The notes: a model not told the origin generated them from the letters alone. 64,000 bases of DNA from Sporosarcina sp. FSL K6-2383 (GCF_038618305.1 NZ_CP152017.1:3353501-3417500), one strand, 5' to 3'. Numbered from the stretch's first letter, positions 53,870 through 62,178 are shown. A program made the numbers and translations.

Positions 53870-55171
53870 ATGTTTCATTTAAAAGAACTGAAAACAACCG
53901 TAAAAACTGAATTATTAGCTGGTGTGACCACTTTTTTAACAATGGCTTATATTGTCATTGTCAATCCAATTATTTTAGCTGATGCCGGCGTACCGTTTGA
54001 CCAAGTTTTCCTTGCGACAATTATTGCGGCAGTTATCGGTACACTTTGGATGGCATTATTCGCTAATTATCCAATCGCTATTGCACCCGGTATGGGGTTG
54101 AATGCTTATTTCACATCTATCATCATTGCATCAGATGGTCAACTGGACTACATGACTGCCTTTTCGGCGGTATTCGTCGCTGGACTATTATTTGTCTTAT
54201 TGTCTTTGACATCGTTCCGTGAAAAATTAATCCAATCTATTCCTGAGAGCTTGAAATTAGGAATTACTGCTGGGATAGGCTTGTTCATCGCCTTCATCGG
54301 ATTACGCCTTTCAGGGCTTGTTGCTCCACATCCTGGGAATCTTGTGCAGCTCGGGGATCTTACTTCACCACCGGTTCTACTAGCACTCTTCGGATTGCTT
54401 GTGACTATCATTTTAATGACGTTAAACGTCTATGGTTCAATTTTTATCGGAATGATCCTAACAGGGATTGTAGCATTTTTTACAGATCAGCTTAAATTTG
54501 AAGGTCGTCTGTGGCAAATGCCTCACTTACCCGAAGGTATTCTCGTTTGGAATCCAGTTCATGCAATCGGCGATGTCATCTCACATGGTCTATATGGTGT
54601 TGTCTTTGCATTCTTGATTGTTACCTTATTCGATACGACCGGTACGATGATTGGTGTTGCAAAGCAGGCTGGCTTAATGAAGGGAAATACCCTACCGCGT
54701 GCACGTCATGCTTTGCTTGCTGATTCAGTAGCAACTGCAGCAGGTGCCATGTTCGGAACAAGCCCTACCTCCGCTTATATTGAATCGTCTTCTGGCGTCG
54801 CAGTAGGTGGACGTACTGGTTTAACAACACTAACGGTAGCTATCTTATTCATCATCGCCGCATTTTTCGGTCCACTTGTTAGTGCACTTTCAGGAGTGGC
54901 TGCAATTACTGCTCCTGCTTTGATTATCGTTGGTAGCTTGATGATTGGCACGGTCAAACATATCGACTGGGATTCATTTGACGAGGCATTTCCAGCCTTT
55001 CTCGTTATTTTAACAATGCCACTCACATCTAGCATTGCTACAGGAATCGCGCTTGGATTCATCACCTATCCTTTGTTGAAAGTTGTAAAAGGCAAAGGGA
55101 AAGAAGTTCCGGTTCTCTTATATATTTTCGCAGTATTGTTTACCTATCAATTACTCTTTTTGCCGCATTAA
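53870..55171 (+). CDS. NCS2-family purine permease (PbuG/PbuO-like)
   Basis: 433 residues with about 12-14 spans, AzgA-type nucleobase:cation symporter-2: N-terminal TFLTMAYIVIVNPIIL, APGMGLNAYFT, TTGTMIGVAKQAG and GTSPTSAYIESSSGVAVGGRTGLT. PbuG carries hypoxanthine and guanine in B. subtilis, PbuO guanine; which it is cannot be told. AAAGGAGAT precedes the ATG. Confidence 0.92.
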   Translation: MFHLKELKTTVKTELLAGVTTFLTMAYIVIVNPIILADAGVPFDQVFLATIIAAVIGTLWMALFANYPIAIAPGMGLNAYFTSIIIASDGQLDYMTAFSAVFVAGLLFVLLSLTSFREKLIQSIPESLKLGITAGIGLFIAFIGLRLSGLVAPHPGNLVQLGDLTSPPVLLALFGLLVTIILMTLNVYGSIFIGMILTGIVAFFTDQLKFEGRLWQMPHLPEGILVWNPVHAIGDVISHGLYGVVFAFLIVTLFDTTGTMIGVAKQAGLMKGNTLPRARHALLADSVATAAGAMFGTSPTSAYIESSSGVAVGGRTGLTTLTVAILFIIAAFFGPLVSALSGVAAITAPALIIVGSLMIGTVKHIDWDSFDEAFPAFLVILTMPLTSSIATGIALGFITYPLLKVVKGKGKEVPVLLYIFAVLFTYQLLFLPH

Positions 55172-55365
55172 AATCCCTAACATCCTCTGGCCGACAATAA
55201 CGCCACGTCCTGTACGTCGGAGGCTTAACTTGAATCAGCAAATGTATTTGTACTGAAAGCAAAGCGTCAGCTACAGGGAGTTTGAACTTCCTCTAATTGA
55301 AATGCTTTTCTGGCATTCATCCCGCCACTTATAAAAATGGTGGACTTCTGCTGAATCAAGTGAAT
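55170..55365 (+). repeat. Intergenic structured repeat, copy E (long)
   Basis: Begins at the permease stop: CCCTAACATCC, a diverged core interrupted by ACGCCACGTCCTGTACG, then CGGAGGCTTAACTTGAATC, AGCAAATGTATTTGTACTGA, AGCGTCAGCTACAGGGAG, inner hairpin CCGCCACTT-ATAAA-AATGGTGG, and closing arm CTTCTGCTGAATCAAGTG. The middle is the segment also seen at 15-60. The inner hairpin pairs as in copy B but by G-U instead of two G-C pairs. Confidence 0.75.
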
Positions 55366-55470
55366 GGTGTTACCGTTTTTGTCACAATTTTTTCTTGCCA
55401 TCATTTCAATTTGATTGTCAATAAGGTATACTGTACTAAGAACTACTGATTTTACAGGAGGTATCATCTG

Positions 55471-55593
55471 ATGAATCTGATTCTTATCATGGGTGTTAGC
55501 GTAGCATTCCTTTCTGCAATCCTTACAGGTGGCTATGAAGACAAAGGCAATAGCCATAAAAGCAAGAAGAGCCGTGGCCATCAGCCAACCTAA
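55471..55593 (+). CDS. Small membrane peptide, 40 residues
   Basis: MNLILIMGVSVAFLSAIL is a single hydrophobic helix, followed by a polar tail TGGYEDKGNSHKSKKSRGHQ-PT. CAGGAGG lies 9 nt before the ATG, and a terminator follows the stop. No family recognised; a weak promoter TTTCAA-N17-TATACT precedes it. Confidence 0.75.
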   Translation: MNLILIMGVSVAFLSAILTGGYEDKGNSHKSKKSRGHQPT

Positions 55594-55601
55594 TACAATG
55601 T

Positions 55602-55640
55602 AAAAACGGGACTAGCCTTTTATGGCTGTCCCGTTTTTTT
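55602..55640. terminator. Bidirectional terminator between the 40-residue ORF and trmL
   Basis: AAAAACGGGACTAGCC / GGCTGTCCCGTTTTT with T-runs on both sides. Confidence 0.88.
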
Positions 55641-56112
55641 AGGCTAATCCTGGGTAATGTTGCTGTCTGAGTGCTTCATAAATAAGTATCGCTGCTGTAT
55701 TCGATAGATTCAACGAGCGAATATGGTCATTCATCGGAATTCGCAAGCAGCGTTCTTTGTTCTCTTCGATAATATCATCTGGCAATCCGCTCGTTTCCTT
55801 GCCAAACACAAAAAATATGTCCTGTGCCGTATCCGAGTAATCGAATGCAGTATGGGGCTTGTCTCCATGCTTCGTCAAAAAATAAAATACTGCCTCCGGA
55901 TAAGCCCCAAACATTTCCCGAATGCCTTCGTGATACGTAATATCAACATGCTCCCAATAATCAAGGCCAGCCCGCTTCAACATTTTATCATCTGTCGAAA
56001 ATCCAAGTGGCTTAATTAGATGGAGCTTCGTTTTAGTTCCTGCACAAGTCCGTGCAATATTTCCTGTATTCGCCGGAATAAGCGGTTCAAATAACGCAAC
56101 ATGTATTGCCAT
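55639..56112 (-). CDS. trmL: tRNA (cytidine/uridine-34 2'-O)-methyltransferase TrmL
   Basis: 157-residue SPOUT enzyme: N-terminal LFEPLIPANTGNIARTC, GKETSGLP (motif 2) and RSLNLSNTAAILIYEALRQ (motif 3). Methylates the wobble nucleotide of tRNA-Leu. Start is the ATG at 56112, 8 nt after AAGGGGAAG; the frame runs to 56145 in the queG 3' end. Overlap-free, 14 bp after queG. Confidence 0.93.
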   Translation of the reverse strand: MAIHVALFEPLIPANTGNIARTCAGTKTKLHLIKPLGFSTDDKMLKRAGLDYWEHVDITYHEGIREMFGAYPEAVFYFLTKHGDKPHTAFDYSDTAQDIFFVFGKETSGLPDDIIEENKERCLRIPMNDHIRSLNLSNTAAILIYEALRQQHYPGLA

Positions 56113-56126
56113 TTCAACACTTCCCC

Positions 56127-57266
56127 TTACACTTGATATGTCCAATTATCTACGGCTTTTTTTAATTCCACAAGTACTTCCTCATCTTGCTCTTTCATTA
56201 ATGCTTCTTGGATTGCTTGATAGCCCTCGTCTGTACCAATTCGACTAAGTGCCCATGCAATCGTTCCTCGTATGACCGGACGTGGATCTTGCTCTAGCAT
56301 GACTACTAGCTCCGGCACTGCAGATTCCTCTTTAAAGTGAGCAAGTGCTAGAATTGCATTGCGTTGAATCGGATTTTTACCACGCCATGAGCCTGCTACA
56401 TGACCAAATTTTTCTTTAAACTCTCTATTCGATAACCTGAGCATCGGTTGTAATAATGGTTTAGCAAGCTCAGGCTCCGCTTGAAAAGCAGCCTGATGCA
56501 TATTATACTTCCCTTTATTTTTTGGACAAACGGTCTGGCATGTATCACAGCCGTATACCCGATTTCCAAACTCCTCACGAAACTCCTCAGGGATTGTTTT
56601 TTTCGACTGCGTCAAAAATGCGATACAATGCTGTGCATTCAATTGCCCACCTTGGATCAATGCCCCTGTCGGACACACGTCTAGGCATAGCGTACAATCC
56701 CCACACTCATCCTCCATCGGCACATCGGGGGCAAACGGTATATTCGTAATCATTTCACCCAAATAGACGTACGACCCAAACTCTGGTGTAATAATCGCAC
56801 AGTTTTTTGCCGACCAGCCAATGCCTGCCCGCTCGGCAACCGCACGATCAGCAAGCTCCCCCGTATCAACCATCGAGCGAAGCTTTGCGTTAGGCACATT
56901 CGTTAAGATAAACTCTTCAAGAAGCCCTAGCTTCTCTCGTAAAACAGTATGATAATCCATCCCCCATGATGCACGGCTAAACATGCCACGTCTCTGCCCT
57001 TTCTTACCTTTGGGCGTGTTCACCATCTTGGACGGATAGGCAATTGCAATCGCAATAATACTTTCTGCTTGATCAAGAAGTAGCGCTGGCTCCGTTCGCT
57101 TATCTAGATCCTTCTCTTCAAACCCTGACTGAAAGCCAAGTTCTTGTTGACGCTTTAAGCGATTTTTCAGCTCACTAAACGGATCGGCAGTTGTAAAACC
57201 TATCTTATCTATGCCAATCGAAGCCGCATAGTCTCTCACCGCCTGTTGCAGTTGAACAGCATTCAC
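56127..57266 (-). CDS. queG: Epoxyqueuosine reductase QueG
   Basis: 379 residues. Cobalamin-dependent last step of queuosine synthesis at tRNA position 34. Two 4Fe-4S motifs: CGDCTLCLDVCP (Cys188, 191, 194, 198) and CDTCQTVCP (Cys240, 243, 247); a C-terminal HEAT-repeat region (about 290-375) that Bacillus QueG also has. Start GTG with GGAGG 9 nt upstream. Same order trmL-queG as in B. subtilis (cspR-yhbA): both modify tRNA wobble bases. Confidence 0.95.
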   Translation of the reverse strand: MNAVQLQQAVRDYAASIGIDKIGFTTADPFSELKNRLKRQQELGFQSGFEEKDLDKRTEPALLLDQAESIIAIAIAYPSKMVNTPKGKKGQRRGMFSRASWGMDYHTVLREKLGLLEEFILTNVPNAKLRSMVDTGELADRAVAERAGIGWSAKNCAIITPEFGSYVYLGEMITNIPFAPDVPMEDECGDCTLCLDVCPTGALIQGGQLNAQHCIAFLTQSKKTIPEEFREEFGNRVYGCDTCQTVCPKNKGKYNMHQAAFQAEPELAKPLLQPMLRLSNREFKEKFGHVAGSWRGKNPIQRNAILALAHFKEESAVPELVVMLEQDPRPVIRGTIAWALSRIGTDEGYQAIQEALMKEQDEEVLVELKKAVDNWTYQV

Positions 57267-57299
57267 ACCCTAGCGCCTCCTTTATGCTAGTATTGAATT

Positions 57300-57345
57300 A
57301 ACTTCTTCTGCCGAATCAAGTTAAGCCTCCGGCGAATGTTAAAAT
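57300..57345 (-). repeat. Fragment of the structured repeat family (right end, reversed)
   Basis: On the minus strand ACATTCGCCGGAGGC-TTAACTTGATTC-GGCAGAAGAAG corresponds to the core and arm of copies A/B. It lies upstream of queG and close to the divergent B3/B4 gene. Confidence 0.55.
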
Positions 57346-57364
57346 TATATAAAGGGTGATGTCA

Positions 57365-58057
57365 TTGTATATCGAAATGGCCGAAAAAATTGTACAAGCT
57401 GTACCCGGATTAAAATTAGGCATTAATCATTATACCAAAATTACCGTATCAGAATCTCCTCAAATGCTAAAAGGTCGACTACAATTATTCCAAGAACAAC
57501 TTTTCTTTGAACTAGAAGACAAATCCGTCACTGACTTTCTAGGCATTCAAGAATGGCGAGCAGTTTGGAAAATGCTTGGTTCAGACCCTAATCGCTATCG
57601 TCACTCCACAGAAGCGCTTATGCGACGTGTAAAAAAACAAAACTATATTAACCCATTTCACTCTGCAGTCGATTTAAATAACTTCTTCTCTTTGCAACAT
57701 GAAATCCCGGCTGGTATTTATGACTTCAACAAAATTGTCGGTAATGTCCGTATTTCTGTTGGATCAGAAGAGACTGGCTATGATGGCTTGAATGGTCGTT
57801 TCAATTCATTACACAATATTTTACTCCTAAAGGATGATTATAGCCCGTTTGGTAGCCCATTCGTCGATTCTGTACGAACAGCTGTCACAACAGAGACGAC
57901 CGAAGCGCTTCATGTCTTCTTTATCCGCCCATCCATGAACGCAGAAGAAGCTCTTGAACTAACAACTGCATGTGGTAATATGTTCACTAGTATTAGCGGC
58001 GGTGACGTTCGCTCGTATGTTTTACATGAGGGACAAACTTCCATTACAATTGAATAA
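57365..58057 (+). CDS. B3/B4 tRNA-binding domain protein
   Basis: About 230 residues, a free-standing B3/B4 domain like that of phenylalanyl-tRNA synthetase beta chain (PheT): motifs QNYINPFHSAVDLNNFFSLQ, YDFNKIVGNV and the C-terminal RPSMNAEEALELTTACG. Such proteins may edit or bind mischarged tRNA. Start TTG at 57365, 5 nt after AAAGGGTGA; the earlier GTG/ATG at 57356/57359 overlap the site. Confidence 0.85.
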   Translation: MYIEMAEKIVQAVPGLKLGINHYTKITVSESPQMLKGRLQLFQEQLFFELEDKSVTDFLGIQEWRAVWKMLGSDPNRYRHSTEALMRRVKKQNYINPFHSAVDLNNFFSLQHEIPAGIYDFNKIVGNVRISVGSEETGYDGLNGRFNSLHNILLLKDDYSPFGSPFVDSVRTAVTTETTEALHVFFIRPSMNAEEALELTTACGNMFTSISGGDVRSYVLHEGQTSITIE

Positions 58058-58086
58058 TTGGATTAAAGAATCGGGGGATTGATGAG

Positions 58087-58602
58087 ATGGCTAACATTAC
58101 ACTTGCTGAAGCAGTTAAATTAAAAAGTATTTTAACGAAGCGCATTCATGAGCTGGAAGATGAAATGAGACGCGCTGCCTTTACGACTGTAGAAAAAGGT
58201 AATGAACCTATAAAAGGACCTCGCTCCCTTCAAGTTGTAGAAGCGGAACTAGATGTAGTGCGTACTGATAGTCGCGTACTTGACCGTCTGATGTATCGGG
58301 CCAATATTGACCACAGCATCGACTTCCAAGGGCAACCACTAGCCATTGTAGAAGCAATTGAACTTGCGACTCAATTACGTGCCAAAGCTCGATTTTACAA
58401 GGAACTTTCCATGTCCCAAAAAGAAGAAATCCAATTCGGTTACTCCGAAGGTACAATTGTCTACCGTGTCGCCTTATTTGATCCAGAAGACTATCGAGTG
58501 AAATCATTGCAGGCTGAAAAGGATGCTCATAAGTTGTCCAATGCGATTAATGCTAAAAACTATTCTATCACGCTCGATTTTGATGATAGTAAATATTTCT
58601 AA
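58087..58602 (+). CDS. Conserved hypothetical protein, possibly DIP1984-like
   Basis: 171 residues, mainly helical, soluble: ITLAEAVKLKSILTKRIHEL at the start and VEAIELATQLRAKARFYKEL around residue 105-125. The layout (LAEAL-type start, then E-L-x-x-R-L) recalls DIP1984/septicolysin-like proteins, a weak match by eye. No catalytic motif. Start ATG after GGGGGAT, 30 bp downstream of the B3/B4 gene; probably co-transcribed. The interval 58603-58768 contains no convincing gene. Confidence 0.6.
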   Translation: MANITLAEAVKLKSILTKRIHELEDEMRRAAFTTVEKGNEPIKGPRSLQVVEAELDVVRTDSRVLDRLMYRANIDHSIDFQGQPLAIVEAIELATQLRAKARFYKELSMSQKEEIQFGYSEGTIVYRVALFDPEDYRVKSLQAEKDAHKLSNAINAKNYSITLDFDDSKYF

Positions 58603-58768
58603 TCCCTTGGCAAGGTGAGACTCCTTTCCAAGGCATAGAGCGGGGACACAATTTAAATTGCTGGCAAACCAATAACCAGTCCCCATTTACTTTGTGACCC
58701 ATCCCCAATGACCAACTAAGGCAATTGCAATTGACAACCCTTACGAGTGTCATCGAGTCCCCCCTATG

Positions 58769-58810
58769 AAAATCGCTCCTTCCGCTTAGACGGCAAGGAG
58801 CGATTTTATT
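58769..58810. terminator. Bidirectional terminator before the ECF sigma operon end
   Basis: AAAATCGCTCCTT / AAGGAGCGATTTT, then ATTT; the stop codon of the minus-strand membrane protein gene is at its edge. Confidence 0.88.
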
Positions 58811-59718
58811 TATGGTCGATTTTTAAATGGCTTTGTTTTCTCTCCTTCAATCAGCAATGTCCAGGTACCATTTTCCGGGAAAATCATATTTCCACTATAG
58901 TGATATATATATCCTCCTGAGCCCTCGATAAATGAACCATCCTGATTAAAAATATGTTCAGACACAATACTCCCTTGCTCATTTAATAATTTTACTTCTA
59001 TCCCCTTCTCGCTATCCACTGAGCTTTCGATAGTAATTTCTGTCTCCTCTCCTACCGCAAGCTCCATTGGATGGCTAATCAACGAATAATCTTCCGTTTT
59101 TGGAAACGAGGGTAGAACACCAACCGTAAATTCTTCAAATAAACGATCCTCGACAAAAATAGATAACTGCCATTTACCGTCTGCAGGAAATGGCAAAAAA
59201 CTTGCTAACGAATGCGCATCTTCGTTAATCAGTGGGGTAGATAGAACGCCTTCAGATAAGACAAGATTTTCATTATAGCCATTCCTAGCTTCAACCCGAA
59301 AATTTTTATCAATAAGTTGCGACGGATCACCCCAGAAATAAAGCATCAATTTACTACCTCTCCTAGCATCTTCGGCTACAAATTGTTCATTGGAAACTAA
59401 TATCCCGAATTTCCCTTCTACCCCAATCACGTCATAATGGTTTTTAAAAACAGTTGCTTCTGGTGCAGTTAATTCTATCTGAGGCTGAAATGATTGCCGC
59501 AGCTCATTAAACCAACGATCACTATCGCTCGACAGAACAAGGGTAAATACTGTCGCACACATTAAGGTAAATACAACGAAAGGTTTAACAAATTTTATTC
59601 TCTTTTTAGGATTCATTTCCTTTTGCAAAGCCATGCTGACTCTTTGTTTCTGTTCTTCGCTCAATGTATATTTAGGAAGGCTTCTTAGATTTTCTTGTAA
59701 AGTCTTCATACCCTTCAT
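58810..59718 (-). CDS. Membrane protein paired with ECF sigma factor (anti-sigma candidate)
   Basis: 302 residues. A cytoplasmic N-terminus (residues 1-42, polar), one membrane span (about 45-62, FVVFTLMCATVFTLVLSS), then a large extracytoplasmic beta-rich region. It overlaps the sigma factor gene by 47 bp, with GGAGGGACTGG before the ATG inside it. The architecture fits a single-span anti-sigma factor; the outer domain may be DUF4871-like. No ZAS zinc motif is visible, so anti-sigma activity is inferred from position. Confidence 0.7.
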   Translation of the reverse strand: MKGMKTLQENLRSLPKYTLSEEQKQRVSMALQKEMNPKKRIKFVKPFVVFTLMCATVFTLVLSSDSDRWFNELRQSFQPQIELTAPEATVFKNHYDVIGVEGKFGILVSNEQFVAEDARRGSKLMLYFWGDPSQLIDKNFRVEARNGYNENLVLSEGVLSTPLINEDAHSLASFLPFPADGKWQLSIFVEDRLFEEFTVGVLPSFPKTEDYSLISHPMELAVGEETEITIESSVDSEKGIEVKLLNEQGSIVSEHIFNQDGSFIEGSGGYIYHYSGNMIFPENGTWTLLIEGEKTKPFKNRP

Positions 59719-60217
59719 AATCCAGTCCCTCCTCTACAAGTATCTCCTTCAGTCTTTTTAATGCTCGATGGAACATGACATTTACGCGGTTCACATTACT
59801 TTTCAATACTTCGCTAGCCTCTTTTGGTGTTAACTCCAAAATTCCTCTTAAGATAACTACTTCCTTATAGCGAGGAGAAAGCTGATGAATCGCTTTGTAT
59901 AAATGAAGGATTTCTTGATTCATAATCGTTTTCTCTTCTAATTCATTCGACAGTTGCTGTTCTCGAAAAACCGAGTGCTTAATCTTTTCCCACACTTTCT
60001 TTCTACGATAGTCGTCGATAACCTTATTTCTTGCAATAGAAACCAACCATGTCTTCGGATGTGACTGGCCTTTAAAACCGGGTATCTTTTTTATAGCAAT
60101 CATAAATGTTTCTTGCACAAGATCCTCAACATCCATCGAGCCTGTATAGTAAATTAGAAAACTAGTAATATCCCTCTCATACAATTGAAACCATTCCTCG
60201 ATTCTATGATCCGTCAC
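59672..60217 (-). CDS. ECF-type RNA polymerase sigma factor
   Basis: 181 residues with sigma-70 region 2 (DVEDLVQETFMIAIKKIPGF, about residues 28-48) and region 4 (LSPRYKEVVILRGILELTPKE, about 110-130) only; no region 3. Start GTG at 60217 with AGGAGGGGAG upstream. Co-transcribed with the membrane protein gene. Autoregulation is suggested by an ECF-like promoter just upstream. Confidence 0.9.
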   Translation of the reverse strand: MTDHRIEEWFQLYERDITSFLIYYTGSMDVEDLVQETFMIAIKKIPGFKGQSHPKTWLVSIARNKVIDDYRRKKVWEKIKHSVFREQQLSNELEEKTIMNQEILHLYKAIHQLSPRYKEVVILRGILELTPKEASEVLKSNVNRVNVMFHRALKRLKEILVEEGLDYEGYEDFTRKSKKPS

Positions 60218-60240
60218 TCATTCTCCCCTCCTTTACTCAT

Positions 60241-60268
60241 TAGACGATTTACTGCGTAAAATATTACA
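60241..60268 (-). promoter_or_regulatory. ECF-type promoter candidate upstream of the sigma factor gene
   Basis: On the minus strand TGTAAT (60263-60268), 16 nt, CGTCTA (60241-60246). The -10 CGTCTA is the SigX/SigM-type box; the -35 departs from TGAAAC at two positions. It would leave a very short 5' leader of about 20 nt. Confidence 0.4.
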
Positions 60269-60278
60269 GCACCAAAAT

Positions 60279-60314
60279 CAAAAAAACGTTCCCTTCGTAT
60301 TACAAAAGGAGCGT
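60279..60314 (-). terminator. Terminator of the SRPBCC gene
   Basis: On the minus strand ACGCTCCTTTTG pairs with CGAAGGGAACGT (several G-U), followed by TTTTTTG. Confidence 0.75.
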
Positions 60315-60325
60315 CTCAGTTTAAT

Positions 60326-60778
60326 TTACATACGTTCTGCAATCTCTTTCAAAGCAATTGCCCGGTTAACAATAAACCTTTTCATATAATTTTCTAAAAA
60401 CAATCTATCTGCAAGATCCCCCAGCAGCCCTAAAGGGGATTGATATTGAAAACGATCAATCATCAGTGTCCCATTATCCTGCTCTATAAATTCATGGATA
60501 TGGTGAAATGAATGGAAAGCTCCTTTTATCATAATATCTTCAAACAAATAAGGCCTATTCATAACCGTCACTTTAGCAGTAAGTCTTTGCCTAATACCTA
60601 AATGAACTGCTTCCCACGTAACGACATCTCCAGCCTGCAATAAACCCGTCGTAACTCCACCAACAGCTTTCTCCCGTGTATCCGCTGTTGTTTGCGTATG
60701 AATCTCCACATCTCGTGCAAGATCAAAGCAGCGCTCTATTGGTGCTTTAATAAATTCATGATGTTCAATTAATGGCAT
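60326..60778 (-). CDS. SRPBCC-family (START-like) ligand-binding protein
   Basis: 150 residues: EHHEFIKAPIERCFDLARD at the N-terminus, the usual beta-sheet middle (HSFHHIHEFIEQDNGTLMID) and a C-terminal helix. The SRPBCC fold has a deep cavity for hydrophobic ligands. Role unknown. I start at the ATG at 60778, 7 nt after GGAGG; the frame extends to 60799 without a better site. Between the sigma operon and the tRNA cluster. Confidence 0.82.
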   Translation of the reverse strand: MPLIEHHEFIKAPIERCFDLARDVEIHTQTTADTREKAVGGVTTGLLQAGDVVTWEAVHLGIRQRLTAKVTVMNRPYLFEDIMIKGAFHSFHHIHEFIEQDNGTLMIDRFQYQSPLGLLGDLADRLFLENYMKRFIVNRAIALKEIAERM

Positions 60779-60847
60779 GACCATTCCTCCACTCACCATG
60801 CTAACTTTTACTGTAGCACAGTAGCGTCTTAGATAAAAGAATACATA

Positions 60848-60879
60848 AAAAAAGACACAACCGAAGTCATGTCTTTTTT
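60848..60879 (-). terminator. Terminator of the rRNA-tRNA operon
   Basis: AAAAAAGACA / TGTCTTTTTT stem with a 12-nt loop, seven bases after the last tRNA (tRNA-Leu) on the minus strand. Confidence 0.85.
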
Positions 60880-60885
60880 ACTTGA

Positions 60886-60966
60886 TACCCGAGGCCGGAC
60901 TTGAACCGGCACGCCTCGCGGCATCGCATTTTGAGTGCGACGTGTCTGCCATTCCACCACTCGGGC
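60886..60966 (-). tRNA. tRNA-Leu (anticodon CAA)
   Basis: Class II tRNA with a long variable arm (GATGCCGCGAGGCGT). Anticodon loop CTCAAAA; acceptor GCCCGAG / CTCGGGT, G1-U72 wobble; discriminator A; CCA not encoded. Last of the cluster; B. subtilis trnD has a further tRNA-Leu here. Confidence 0.9.
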
Positions 60967-60989
60967 ATGTTACTATTCATTTATAAAAT

Positions 60990-61063
60990 TGGAGGCGGCA
61001 ACCGGAATCGAACCGGTGATAAGGGTGTTGCAGACCCATGCCTTACCGCTTGGCTATGCCGCC
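60990..61063 (-). tRNA. tRNA-Cys (anticodon GCA)
   Basis: Acceptor GGCGGCA / TGCCGCC, anticodon loop CTGCAAC, discriminator T, CCA encoded. Confidence 0.95.
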
Positions 61064-61072
61064 GTAGATTAA

Positions 61073-61147
61073 TGGAGCGGAAGACGGGATTCGAACCCGC
61101 GACCCCGACCTTGGCAAGGTCGTATTCTACCACTGAACTACTTCCGC
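61073..61147 (-). tRNA. tRNA-Gly (anticodon GCC)
   Basis: Acceptor GCGGAAG / CTTCCGC, anticodon loop TTGCCAA, CCA encoded. Confidence 0.95.
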
Positions 61148-61154
61148 GAAACTA

Positions 61155-61226
61155 CTGGGGTAGCTGGATTCGAACCAACGAATGACGGAGTCAAAGTCCG
61201 TTGCCTTACCGCTTGGCTATACCCCA
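61155..61226 (-). tRNA. tRNA-Gln (anticodon TTG)
   Basis: Acceptor TGGGGTA / TACCCCA, anticodon loop CTTTGAC, discriminator G; CCA not encoded. Confidence 0.93.
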
Positions 61227-61232
61227 AAAAAA

Positions 61233-61309
61233 TGGGGCGGACGAGGGGAATCGAACCCCCGAATGTCGGAATCACAATCCGATGCGTTAACCACTTCGCC
61301 ACGACCGCC
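61233..61309 (-). tRNA. tRNA-His (anticodon GTG), copy 1
   Basis: Anticodon loop TTGTGAT, extra 5' G-1 facing C73, CCA encoded. Acceptor GCGGTCG / CGTCCGC leaves a U5-U68 mismatch, unlike copy 2. The body from position 8 onward is otherwise nearly identical to copy 2. Confidence 0.93.
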
Positions 61310-61336
61310 ATAATAACTATTCATTTATCAAAATCA

Positions 61337-61413
61337 TGGGGCGACTGAGGGGAATCGAACCCCCGAATGTCGGAATCACAATCCGATGCGTTAACCACTT
61401 CGCCACAACCGCC
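61337..61413 (-). tRNA. tRNA-His (anticodon GTG), copy 2
   Basis: Same body as copy 1, but acceptor GCGGTTG / CAGTCGC, fully paired with two G-U pairs. CCA encoded. Confidence 0.93.
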
Positions 61414-61430
61414 ACAATATGTGAGAAAAA

Positions 61431-61504
61431 TGGCAGGGGCAGTAGGAATCGAACCCACATCAAAGGTTTTGGAGACCTCTATTCTACCGTTAAACTATGC
61501 CCCT
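61431..61504 (-). tRNA. tRNA-Trp (anticodon CCA)
   Basis: Acceptor AGGGGCA / TGCCCCT, anticodon loop CTCCAAA, discriminator G, CCA encoded. Confidence 0.95.
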
Positions 61505-61510
61505 GTAAAT

Positions 61511-61595
61511 TGGTGGTGGGGGACGGATTCGAACCGCCGAACCCGGAGGGAGCGGATTTACAGTCCGCCGCGTTTAGCCACTTCGCTACCCCACC
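61511..61595 (-). tRNA. tRNA-Tyr (anticodon GTA)
   Basis: Class II with long variable arm; acceptor GGTGGGG / CCCCACC, anticodon loop CTGTAAA, CCA encoded. Confidence 0.95.
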
Positions 61596-61607
61596 AATAT
61601 GAAGTAA

Positions 61608-61683
<76 letters not shown>

Positions 61684-61700
61684 ACATAGAATTGAAACGA

Positions 61701-61773
61701 TGGCTCAGGACGGAATCGAACCGCCGACACAAGGATTTTCAGTCCTTTGCTCTACCGACTGAGCTACTGAGCC
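61701..61773 (-). tRNA. tRNA-Phe (anticodon GAA)
   Basis: Acceptor GGCTCAG / CTGAGCC, anticodon loop CTGAAAA, discriminator A; CCA not encoded. Confidence 0.95.
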
Positions 61774-61800
61774 ATACAAATATTCATTTTTCAAAAAAAA

Positions 61801-61876
61801 TGGCGGTCCCGACCGGGATCGAACCGGCGATCTCCTGCGTGACAGGCAGGCATGTTAACCGCTACACCACGGGACC
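61801..61876 (-). tRNA. tRNA-Asp (anticodon GTC)
   Basis: Acceptor GGTCCCG / CGGGACC, anticodon loop CTGTCAC, discriminator G, CCA encoded. Confidence 0.95.
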
Positions 61877-61878
61877 AT

Positions 61879-61940
<62 letters not shown>

Positions 61941-61954
<14 letters not shown>

Positions 61955-62089
61955 ACAATACTATTCGTAATAATAAAAAGTACACGCAATTCATTTTTGA
62001 TCTAGGACTTCACTATAATTTCCTTTCAGGAAATTATACAAATCGCATTCTTCGTTATGCGACTTGCTCCACCCCGCGACAATACTATT
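61941..62089 (-). repeat. 25-bp direct repeats of the tRNA-fMet 5' end flanking a 124-bp insert
   Basis: TGCTCCACCCCGCGACAATA-CTATT occurs at 61941-61965 (inside and just after the fMet gene) and again at 62065-62089, 124 bp apart. The second copy is only the 5' part of the tRNA. The insert holds two hairpins: TATAATTTCCT / AGGAAATTATA (62015-62039) and CGCAT / ATGCG (62044-62061). Confidence 0.7.
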
Positions 62090-62102
62090 TATTAAAAGAT
62101 AA

Positions 62103-62178
62103 TGGTGGAGGATGACGGGCTCGAACCGCCGACCCCCTGCTTGTAAGGCAGGTGCTCTCCCAGCTGAGCTAATCCTCC
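62103..62178 (-). tRNA. tRNA-Val (anticodon TAC)
   Basis: Acceptor GGAGGAT / ATCCTCC, anticodon loop CTTACAA, CCA encoded. Confidence 0.95.
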
